Of a stretch of DNA of 11,422 nt, positions 6,549 through 11,422 are shown piece after piece; positions within the stretch are counted from its first letter, which is position 1, and each line of letters starts with the position of its first letter. Under the pieces are notes generated by a model. The model was not told where the DNA came from, searched no databases, and saw nothing but the letters and a program-made list of their open reading frames with translations. Made by a program: the position numbers and the translations under genes. Origin of the DNA: JBBQXY01 sp051004815 (GTDB taxonomy: Bacteria > Chloroflexota > Ktedonobacteria > Ktedonobacterales > Ktedonobacteraceae); assembly GCA_051004815.1 (NCBI GenBank), contig JBPCJY010000187.1:1-11422 (forward strand). The letters run 5' to 3'.

Positions 6549-7247
6549 ATGCCTATCATTATAGGTCAGCTTGTACTGGCTGCAATCATTGGTTATCTGT
6601 GGGGCTCTATCCCCGCTGGCTATTGGATGGGGAAATTGCTGCGTGGCAAAGATTTTGACATCCGAGACTATGGTAGCCGTAAGATAGGCGCAACCAATGT
6701 GCTGCGTACACTCGGTAAAGGGCCAGCCGCAATAGTATTTGTTTTTGACCTCTCAAAAGGGGTGGGGCCAACGCTGGTTGCGCTCCTTGTCCCGTTCCTG
6801 CATGTATTTGGTTGGGGACCGGCGATTGCTGGCGTCATGGCGTTGCTCGGTCACTGTTACCCTGTGTTCATTGGCTTCAAAGGTGGTAGAGGCGTGTTGA
6901 CCGGAGGCGGTGCTCTCCTGGTTATTGCTCCCATAATCTTCCTGATCTCTATAATCATGACCGCCCTCACCATAGCTACTACGCGTTACGTCTCGCTTGG
7001 CTCAATTGTCGGTGCGCTCTCCTCGATTATCTGCGGCCTCATATTTTTCTTCGTAGGACTCGCGAATCCGGGCTTTTTTGTGCATGTGACCCTGGCCGAT
7101 TTGTTCTATTTAATAGTGGCTCCCGCTATCGTCATCATCTTACACTATGACAACATCGGTCGCTTGCTCTCTGGCACCGAACGCAAGATTGGCCAGAAAG
7201 TGCAGCTTGAAGACAAGCCAGCATCCAGCACCAGCCCTTCTGTGTAA
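6549..7247 (+). CDS. plsY: Acyl-phosphate:glycerol-3-phosphate acyltransferase PlsY
   Basis: Integral membrane enzyme that transfers the acyl group from acyl-phosphate to glycerol-3-phosphate, the first acylation step of phospholipid synthesis in most bacteria (working with PlsX, not seen here). At 232 aa it is slightly longer than the usual 200-220. All three family motifs are present: GSIPAGYWMGKLLRG with YGSRKIGATNVLR (19-53), GHCYPVFIGFKGGRGV (101-116), and the terminal HYDNIGRLLSGTE (199-211). Hydrophobic stretches between them fit a five-helix topology. The last 20 residues are a polar tail (KPASSTSPSV). The ATG at 6549 is preferred because AAGGAGG lies 8 nt upstream, although the frame is open further upstream. 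It converges on the M42 peptidase with only 25 bp between stops and no clear terminator. Confidence 0.94.
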   Translation: MPIIIGQLVLAAIIGYLWGSIPAGYWMGKLLRGKDFDIRDYGSRKIGATNVLRTLGKGPAAIVFVFDLSKGVGPTLVALLVPFLHVFGWGPAIAGVMALLGHCYPVFIGFKGGRGVLTGGGALLVIAPIIFLISIIMTALTIATTRYVSLGSIVGALSSIICGLIFFFVGLANPGFFVHVTLADLFYLIVAPAIVIILHYDNIGRLLSGTERKIGQKVQLEDKPASSTSPSV

Positions 7248-7272
7248 GCATTATACCGTAGGGGCCGGTTTG

Positions 7273-8337
7273 TCAAGGAATAACGTTCGTTTGCTCATCA
7301 AGAGCAAGCACAAAGCGCGAGAGTACCTCGGCAACCTCGTCTATATCTTTCAATGAGGCAACTTCAGAACCCGTGTGCAGATAGCGACAGGGGATGCTTA
7401 CCAGTCCGGTAGCGACTCCCGCACGGGCCACCTGGATGACATCCGTGTCGGTGCCTGTACTGGCGGCCTGCGGGTCGATTTGATAGGCAATACCGGCATC
7501 GTCCGCGGCTGCTACCAGCATTGAGTAGACGCGGGGATTGATATTGCCACCAATGGTGATAACCGGCCCACCATTTAACCTGACATCGCCGATCTCTTGT
7601 TTAGAGGTCTGAGGATGGTCGGAAGTAAAGGTCACATCAACGGCCACGGCAATGAGCGGATCAATACCGTAAGCACTGGTGCGAGCACCACGTAATCCTA
7701 CCTCTTCCTGGACTACCGCCGCGAAGAAAACACTGGCTTTGAGCTTGTCGCGCTGCTCGTGGATACGGCGTACCGCTTCAGCGACCGCGAACACGCCGGA
7801 TTTATCATCTAATGCACGCGAGACGACCAGATCGCCGCGGAGCGGTTCAAGTTCGGCGGCGCGTGTGGCAACATTGCCAATCTGTACCAGTTCCTGGGCC
7901 TCTTCTTTGCTGGCAACGCCTATATCAATCCATAGCTCAGAGAGCTTGGGGGCTTTACCGCGCTCTTCATGGGAGAGGAGATGGGCGGGATTGCGCCCAA
8001 TAACGCCCAGTATAGGGCCTTGTGTGGTATGAACGTGTACGCGCTCACCGGGCAATGTGGAAGGATCATAGCCACCGATGGGGGCGAAATAAATGAATCC
8101 TTTGTCGTCGATATAACGCACGAGGAAGCCCAATTCATCGCAATGGGCGGTCAACATCACACGCGGCGTACCGGTTGGATTGAGAGCGGCAATGACATTG
8201 CCATGTACATCTGTACGCACCTCGTCGGTGTACTGTTGCACCTCTTCGCGAATGACCTGCTGAACCCGTTGCTCAAAACCGGAAGGACTGGGGGCCGCGA
8301 TCATACGGCGTAAAAAGGCAGTACGAGATTCTTCCAT
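7273..8337 (-). CDS. M42-family metalloaminopeptidase (FrvX / glutamyl aminopeptidase type)
   Basis: Cytosolic di-metal aminopeptidase that trims peptides; M42 enzymes form large tetrahedral dodecamers. The length (354 aa) is typical. Visible metal and catalytic residues are H65 and D67 in AHCDELGF, the ALDD motif (175-178), the catalytic glutamate pair in VQEEVGLRGA (E211, E212), D234 in VDVT, and H321 in PCRYLHTGSE. The inserted PDZ-like domain falls around residues 75-165. The frame is open to 8457, but the ATG at 8337 has AGGAG 8 nt upstream and matches the family start (MEESRTAFLRRMIAAPSPSG). It follows the NYN gene in the same direction, but an intrinsic terminator lies between them, so expression needs readthrough or a promoter I cannot see clearly. 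Exact peptide preference is unknown. Confidence 0.93.
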   Translation of the reverse strand: MEESRTAFLRRMIAAPSPSGFEQRVQQVIREEVQQYTDEVRTDVHGNVIAALNPTGTPRVMLTAHCDELGFLVRYIDDKGFIYFAPIGGYDPSTLPGERVHVHTTQGPILGVIGRNPAHLLSHEERGKAPKLSELWIDIGVASKEEAQELVQIGNVATRAAELEPLRGDLVVSRALDDKSGVFAVAEAVRRIHEQRDKLKASVFFAAVVQEEVGLRGARTSAYGIDPLIAVAVDVTFTSDHPQTSKQEIGDVRLNGGPVITIGGNINPRVYSMLVAAADDAGIAYQIDPQAASTGTDTDVIQVARAGVATGLVSIPCRYLHTGSEVASLKDIDEVAEVLSRFVLALDEQTNVIP

Positions 8338-8376
8338 CAAAATGCTCCTTATGTGTGCAGGAAAAAGCTGTAAAAA

Positions 8377-8403
8377 CCGGGCATCCTGCTGGAGGATGCC
8401 CGG
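8377..8403 (-). terminator. Intrinsic terminator after the NYN gene
   Basis: A perfect 10-bp GC-rich stem (8377-8386 with 8394-8403) with a 7-nt loop is followed on the minus strand by TTTTT. It lies 20 bp after the NYN stop and 40 bp before the M42 start. Confidence 0.88.
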
Positions 8404-8422
8404 CAAAACCCGACATGTCTTG

Positions 8423-9790
8423 TTAGCGTACAAACTGCTTGAGTACTTCATCAACACCCGGATGCAAGCGATTTAATCGTAAATCCTCGGCACCTGTCGG
8501 GTCCGTATGAAGAAGCAAAATGCTTTGCTGAATACATGTATTCAGGAGTTCGCGTGCCGACTCTCGTGTCAGTCGCCCACGAAAACGGTTTTTGGGATTG
8601 ACTGGGTCGCCAATGAAATTAGAGACGCCAATAATAGTACGCCAGGACCAATTGCGATCTATATAATCGAGAAATTGTAAAAACTGTGGGTCAAGCACCT
8701 CCATTGGTGGCGTTCCATTACTATAGAGCTGGGACTGATTACTCGACCCCGTTCCGTTAGCGAATGAAATAGCTGGCATCGCACCGGTATTGCCGGAAGA
8801 AGGCGATTGCCCATAGCCGCCATTCGTATTGGTCGGGAGTACAGCGGGTATTGGAGGCGTTCCTCCTGGCACTAAAGGTACAAATTGATTCGCGCTGCTG
8901 ATCAAATCTCGGCTGACGGTTCCTGGTATACCAACGACTATAACAGTTTTGTTTAGACGTAACTTCAATCGGGCACTGATACGTGTGAAATCTTTATCAC
9001 CAGTCATCAGGACGAAGGTAGAAATGGTGGGACGATCAAAAACAGTTTCAATAATATCCATCAACATATTTAAATCAACGGTACTTTGTACGACAGTACT
9101 CTGTACAATTGTGCCGGAGCCACCCGTATTGATGGCGGGCATGTGGCCAGTATTGCCGGTATGTTGACTATTAGAATATCCCAAGGGACCAGTACTACTC
9201 TGTCCCAGAGGGCCGGTAGGAGTAGACTGACCATAAGAATTCTGATAAGGGAGAGCTTGTCGAGCTGCTTCACGTTGCTGATATTCAGCTATACCATAGC
9301 CCTCGTCAGTCGGTGGTTCTTCTGCTGGTAACAGGTTCTCATCAAGATCATGCTGCAAAGGAAGCGGCGGTTCTTGATAAGGAGGCCAGTCATTGCCAGC
9401 ATTTTGGCTAGGTAGAGCGGGTAGTGGGCCAGAATTACCAGTAGCCGCGGGCCATTGGCGTGGCAAACTACCTGTCCCCTGCTCCCCCGCGTAGCCAGAT
9501 GAGCCAAGATTACCGGTGGGGGTATTACCAGGGTAGTGGACAGTTCCCATGCGAATACGATCACGCTGCTTCGCGGGACAATCGACACGGTCGATCATCG
9601 CCGCCGTCAGACTACCTTTAAAAGGCTCTGGCTGTCGTGACCAGTCCGCGTACGCACGCGCCACCATAACCGTCCCATAACGACGGGCAACAGCGATAAG
9701 TTCCTGGGGATCAGGTTCTCGCCTCTGTATATTCAACATACTGTAACGGATGTTCTCAAAATCGATGAATAGAGCAATATCTTCGGGCAT
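8423..9790 (-). CDS. NYN-domain (PIN-like) protein with a long low-complexity insert
   Basis: NYN domains are PIN-like, metal-dependent RNase folds. The first half of the domain is at residues 4-80 (ALFIDFENI with D10, then YGTVMVARAYADW). The second half is at about 237-305 (VDLNMLMDII with D239 and D245, LMTGDKDFTR with D265 and D267, then VIVVGIPG). All the expected acidic positions are present, so it may be an active nuclease. Between the halves lie about 150 residues rich in Gly, Pro, Thr, Asn and Gln with short repeats (TGPLG twice, GNTG plus MPAI). A second such linker (305-365) repeats GNTGAMPAI. The C-terminal 90 residues (LDPQFLQFLDYI onward) look like a winged-helix, OST-HTH-like module. 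The ATG at 9790 has AGGAG 12 nt upstream. RNA targets are unknown. It is divergent from an HxlR regulator. Confidence 0.85.
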   Translation of the reverse strand: MPEDIALFIDFENIRYSMLNIQRREPDPQELIAVARRYGTVMVARAYADWSRQPEPFKGSLTAAMIDRVDCPAKQRDRIRMGTVHYPGNTPTGNLGSSGYAGEQGTGSLPRQWPAATGNSGPLPALPSQNAGNDWPPYQEPPLPLQHDLDENLLPAEEPPTDEGYGIAEYQQREAARQALPYQNSYGQSTPTGPLGQSSTGPLGYSNSQHTGNTGHMPAINTGGSGTIVQSTVVQSTVDLNMLMDIIETVFDRPTISTFVLMTGDKDFTRISARLKLRLNKTVIVVGIPGTVSRDLISSANQFVPLVPGGTPPIPAVLPTNTNGGYGQSPSSGNTGAMPAISFANGTGSSNQSQLYSNGTPPMEVLDPQFLQFLDYIDRNWSWRTIIGVSNFIGDPVNPKNRFRGRLTRESARELLNTCIQQSILLLHTDPTGAEDLRLNRLHPGVDEVLKQFVR

Positions 9791-9890
9791 TATCTTCTTC
9801 TTCTCCTCTCGTGGGAGAAACCGCGCAGGCCAAGATTTTATTATGATTGTTCAGGTGCTTGGAGACCTTCCAGTACATCCTATAGCTAAG

Positions 9891-9919
9891 AGCATATCAT
9901 ACTTTATGAGTAAAGTCGA
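9891..9919 (-). promoter_or_regulatory. Likely promoter for the NYN gene
   Basis: On the minus strand, TCGACT (9914-9919) and TATGCT (9891-9896) are spaced by 17 bp. Both boxes are moderate matches. The leader would be about 95 nt. The spacer contains most of the palindrome at 9901-9916. Confidence 0.45.
9901..9916. promoter_or_regulatory. Candidate operator palindrome (HxlR)
   Basis: ACTTTA TGAG TAAAGT is a perfect 6-4-6 palindrome. It lies inside the predicted NYN promoter and 15 bp before the -35 of the HxlR gene. Dimeric winged-helix regulators usually bind sites of this size next to their own gene, so binding here is plausible but inferred. Confidence 0.4.
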
Positions 9920-9930
9920 GAGGTCTGCGC

Positions 9931-9959
9931 TTTACTTTACGTAGCTACTATGATATAGT
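9931..9959 (+). promoter_or_regulatory. Sigma-70-type promoter for the HxlR regulator
   Basis: TTTACT (9931-9936) and TATAGT (9954-9959) are separated by 17 bp. The start would be near 9966, about 27 nt before the ATG at 9993. Confidence 0.65.
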
Positions 9960-9992
9960 TTCATTAGAAAGGGCTAGCAGAGAGTAAATACA

Positions 9993-10346
9993 ATGGAGTT
10001 AACAAAAATCAATCACCTGGATGAGGCAGTTTGTCCGGTCGCACGAACCGCTGAAATAATCAGTGGGAAATGGACGTTGCTCATTATTCGTGATTTGGCC
10101 TCCGGTGTCAAACGCTTTAACCAGTTAGAACGCTCTCTACATGGCATTAGCCCTAAAACACTTTCGGAGCGATTACGCTCTCTCGAAGAAGATGGCGTTA
10201 TTACGCGCCAGACTTTCTCAGAAGTACCTCCTCGTGTAGAATATTCTCTTACCCCCAAGGGCCTGGACCTTATCCAGGTTATTGACAGTATGCGTATGTA
10301 CGGTAAACGCTGGCTCTGTGGTAACGACAACCAGTGTAATTCCTAA
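9993..10346 (+). CDS. HxlR-family winged-helix transcriptional regulator
   Basis: Dimeric DNA-binding regulator of 117 aa, the normal HxlR length. Family features run in order: an N-terminal CPVARTAEIISGKWTLLIIRDL (14-35), RFNQLERSLHGISPKTLSERLRSLEEDGVITR (41-72) as the helix-turn-helix and recognition helix, then the wing PPRVEYSLTPKG (79-90) and a C-terminal dimerisation helix. Cys14 sits at the position that senses oxidants, quinones or aldehydes in some family members such as YodB and HypR. Two more cysteines (109 and 115) in the tail could form a disulfide, so a thiol-sensing role is possible but unproven. The ATG has AGAGAG 8 nt upstream. The gene ends before a bidirectional terminator. 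Its likely targets are itself and the divergent NYN gene. Confidence 0.92.
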   Translation: MELTKINHLDEAVCPVARTAEIISGKWTLLIIRDLASGVKRFNQLERSLHGISPKTLSERLRSLEEDGVITRQTFSEVPPRVEYSLTPKGLDLIQVIDSMRMYGKRWLCGNDNQCNS

Positions 10347-10433
10347 CGGAGCCTCGCGCAACTTCCACACTCTCTTCTTACAAGTATCACACCTACTACC
10401 TACGCCACACAACGCCTTGTAATTGTACAAAAA

Positions 10434-10458
10434 CCGGGGATGAAACCCCGGTTTTTTT
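10434..10458. terminator. Bidirectional intrinsic terminator after the HxlR gene
   Basis: The stem CCGGGG (10434-10439) with CCCCGG (10446-10451) has a 6-nt loop, T7 on the right and A5 on the left. It serves the HxlR gene from the left and the small minus-strand gene (stop at 10488) from the right. Confidence 0.9.
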
Positions 10459-10487
10459 CACGCGTGTGCAAATACGAGGATGGTGAA

Positions 10488-10772
10488 TTAGCGGACAGCA
10501 CCAACCAGTTCACGATTGGTAAGGAAGCGATGAAGAACACCTTCAATTTCTGCCGAGTGCTTCTCTTCTACTCCACCTTCTGAACGGGAGACCAGCTCAT
10601 ACAGACTGGCAATATCATAACGCATTTGAACTTGAAGTTGGCCGTCGCTATTAAATCCTTCGACGAAGAGACCATCCTCTTCCTCGTGGATCGCGATACT
10701 CTTCACGCCGATTTGATCGAGCACTTGCCCTACAGCATGCAAGATGTTCGCATAACTGAACGTGGTCCGCAT
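10488..10772 (-). CDS. Small conserved-looking protein of unknown function (94 aa)
   Basis: I do not recognise the family. The 94-aa product is soluble and acidic, with no membrane segment, signal peptide or cysteine. Predicted pattern: a helix at 6-22 (YANILHAVGQVLDQIG), two or three strands at 24-52 (SIAIHEEEDGLFVEGF, then QLQVQMRYD), and a helix-rich C-terminus. This would be a compact alpha-beta fold. Evidence for a real gene is good: AGGAGG lies 6 nt before the ATG, a 17-bp-spaced promoter lies upstream, and a terminator lies 30 bp downstream. It is transcribed away from the 23S rRNA gene. No function can be assigned from sequence. Confidence 0.78.
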   Translation of the reverse strand: MRTTFSYANILHAVGQVLDQIGVKSIAIHEEEDGLFVEGFNSDGQLQVQMRYDIASLYELVSRSEGGVEEKHSAEIEGVLHRFLTNRELVGAVR

Positions 10773-10796
10773 TGATTCCTCCTAAAAACTTTGGAG

Positions 10797-10817
10797 ATAG
10801 CTATCTTTGATAGTTAT
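10797..10817 (-). promoter_or_regulatory. Hairpin in the leader of the 94-aa gene
   Basis: The arms ATAGCTATC (10797-10805) and GATAGTTAT (10809-10817) pair over 9 positions with one mismatch around a 3-nt loop. The structure sits 24 nt before the start codon, next to the ribosome-binding site, and could affect translation. Confidence 0.4.
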
Positions 10818-10898
10818 TTAAGTAGACTACATTGTCTCGCTGCAAACTTCACGTTTGGGGTGGGATAGTCTGCAGTTTCTTTCTTACTACACCATTTT

Positions 10899-10927
10899 AG
10901 TTTAGCATATCATTCAGAAAACGTCAA
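10899..10927 (-). promoter_or_regulatory. Sigma-70-type promoter for the 94-aa gene
   Basis: On the minus strand, TTGACG (10922-10927) and TAAACT (10899-10904) are 17 bp apart. The predicted leader is about 120 nt. Confidence 0.65.
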
Positions 10928-11043
10928 GGTTAGCGCGTTTTCTTTTTTCCTTGAAAAGGTAAACTATGGTAGAGGTGTGTGTCAAGCCTCCTGGTACCAT
11001 CGGGCTAATTTCCTGCTATGCGCTAAATTGGCTCGAAAAGGTG

Positions 11044-11072
11044 TTGACAAAGCTTTGAAAGTATGGGATATT
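11044..11072 (+). promoter_or_regulatory. Promoter of the 23S rRNA transcript
   Basis: A perfect TTGACA (11044-11049) is followed after 17 bp by GATATT (11067-11072). Transcription would start near 11079, about 220 nt before the mature 23S end. No other rRNA or tRNA lies between the promoter and the 23S gene, so the 23S is transcribed from its own promoter. Confidence 0.65.
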
Positions 11073-11211
11073 ACATCGGCACCGCAAAACAGTAATGTGA
11101 ATGCGGAAAGCACATTTACAACTGAAGAAGCATAATTACTTCAATTTTGCCGAGAGCAAGCAAGAGAGAAGCAGAGGAACACACACAAACTATCCAAGAG
11201 AATTAGCCAAA

Positions 11212-11283
11212 GCACACACTCGAAGAACGTGTGCGTTCGGGGGGAATGCGGTCATGCAAGACCGTGTCACGACCCGCGAACGA
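11212..11283 (+). other. Structured 23S leader region
   Basis: Several pairings occur in the pre-23S leader. GCACAC (11212-11217) pairs with GTGTGC (11229-11234). As an alternative, CGTTCGGG (11234-11241) can pair with a CCCGCGAACG segment ending at 11282 with a 2-nt bulge. That encloses the hairpin CGGTC (11249-11253) with GACCG (11260-11264). These could be processing or antitermination structures. I see no clear boxA. Confidence 0.4.
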
Positions 11284-11301
11284 ACCAACCAACACAGACG
11301 A

Positions 11302-11422
11302 GAACAAGCTACACAGAGTACGAGGTGGATGCCTAGGCGCTGAAGGCCGAAGAAGGACGCGGAGACCGGCGAAACGTTCAGGGGGAGCTGCATGCAAGCG
11401 ATGAGCCCTGAGATTCCGAATG
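11302..11422 (+). rRNA. 23S ribosomal RNA, 5' end (partial, runs off the window)
   Basis: The start of large-subunit rRNA is recognisable by the conserved GGTGGATGCC (11324-11333), GAAGGACG near 11350, and the closing ATTCCGAATG at 11413-11422, in the order and spacing of bacterial 23S 5' ends. The mature 5' end is estimated at about 11302 by comparison with the E. coli start and may be off by several bases. Only the first about 120 nt are present. No 16S gene, spacer tRNA or other rRNA precedes it: the upstream neighbour is a protein gene on the opposite strand. Confidence 0.93.

Larger units (their letters stand above)
10773..11043. other. Intergenic stretch between the small protein and the 23S promoter
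   Basis: No coding sequence or 16S/tRNA sequence is seen. From left to right it holds the leader of the 94-aa gene (with a hairpin at 10797-10817), that gene's promoter, and about 115 bp without a recognised signal before the rRNA promoter. Confidence 0.7.

Noticed and set aside
7248..7272. Terminator between plsY and the M42 gene
   Set aside because: Only 25 bp separate the stops, and no stem with a T-tract could be found there.
9080..9250. DNA-level tandem repeat or CRISPR-like array in the NYN insert
   Set aside because: The repeated phrases are short, unevenly spaced and coding (TG/GNTG motifs); there are no regular repeats or spacers.
11101..11343. 80-codon plus-strand open frame upstream of and into 23S
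   Set aside because: It overlaps the rRNA start and has a composition of RNA leader type (Arg/Thr/His-rich), with no ribosome-binding site.

Overview
The window (about 50% GC) looks like a chromosomal segment of a Chloroflexota bacterium, most likely a Ktedonobacteria-type lineage. That placement is inference. It rests on a 23S rRNA gene with its own promoter and no 16S gene in front of it, a large inverted repeat built from a GGGCGACC-type palindrome of a kind I recall from such genomes, and several proteins I cannot place elsewhere. No phage, plasmid, transposase or CRISPR genes are present.

Layout. (1) Positions 1-932: a Cys/His-rich unknown protein on the minus strand, divergent from (2) an ArsR/wHTH-type regulator and an MFS efflux transporter on the plus strand (1086-3392). 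A perfect 32-bp inverted repeat separates the regulator and transporter. (3) A perfect bidirectional terminator (3413-3463) divides the transporter from greA (minus), which has a promoter far upstream and a leader of about 335 nt. (4) An alpha/beta-hydrolase-fold membrane-anchored protein (minus, 4445-5434) is divergent from a PanC homologue (plus, 5573-6433). Both have lost several residues normally needed for catalysis, and their promoters overlap. (5) plsY (plus, 6549-7247) converges on an M42 aminopeptidase (minus, 7273-8337). (6) A NYN-domain protein (minus, 8423-9790), whose nuclease-like domain is split by a long low-complexity insert, is divergent from an HxlR-family regulator (plus, 9993-10346). 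A palindrome lies between their promoters. (7) A second bidirectional terminator, a small unknown protein (minus, 10488-10772), then the promoter, structured leader and first about 120 nt of 23S rRNA running off the right edge.

How it fits together. The segment is mostly housekeeping or near-housekeeping: transcript cleavage factor, phospholipid acyltransferase, peptidase and rRNA. Three divergent pairs sit among these genes, and two of the pairs include a regulator. The most unusual items are the PanC/hydrolase pair with degraded active sites, the split NYN protein, and the unlinked 23S gene. I see no complete new multi-gene defence or metabolic system.
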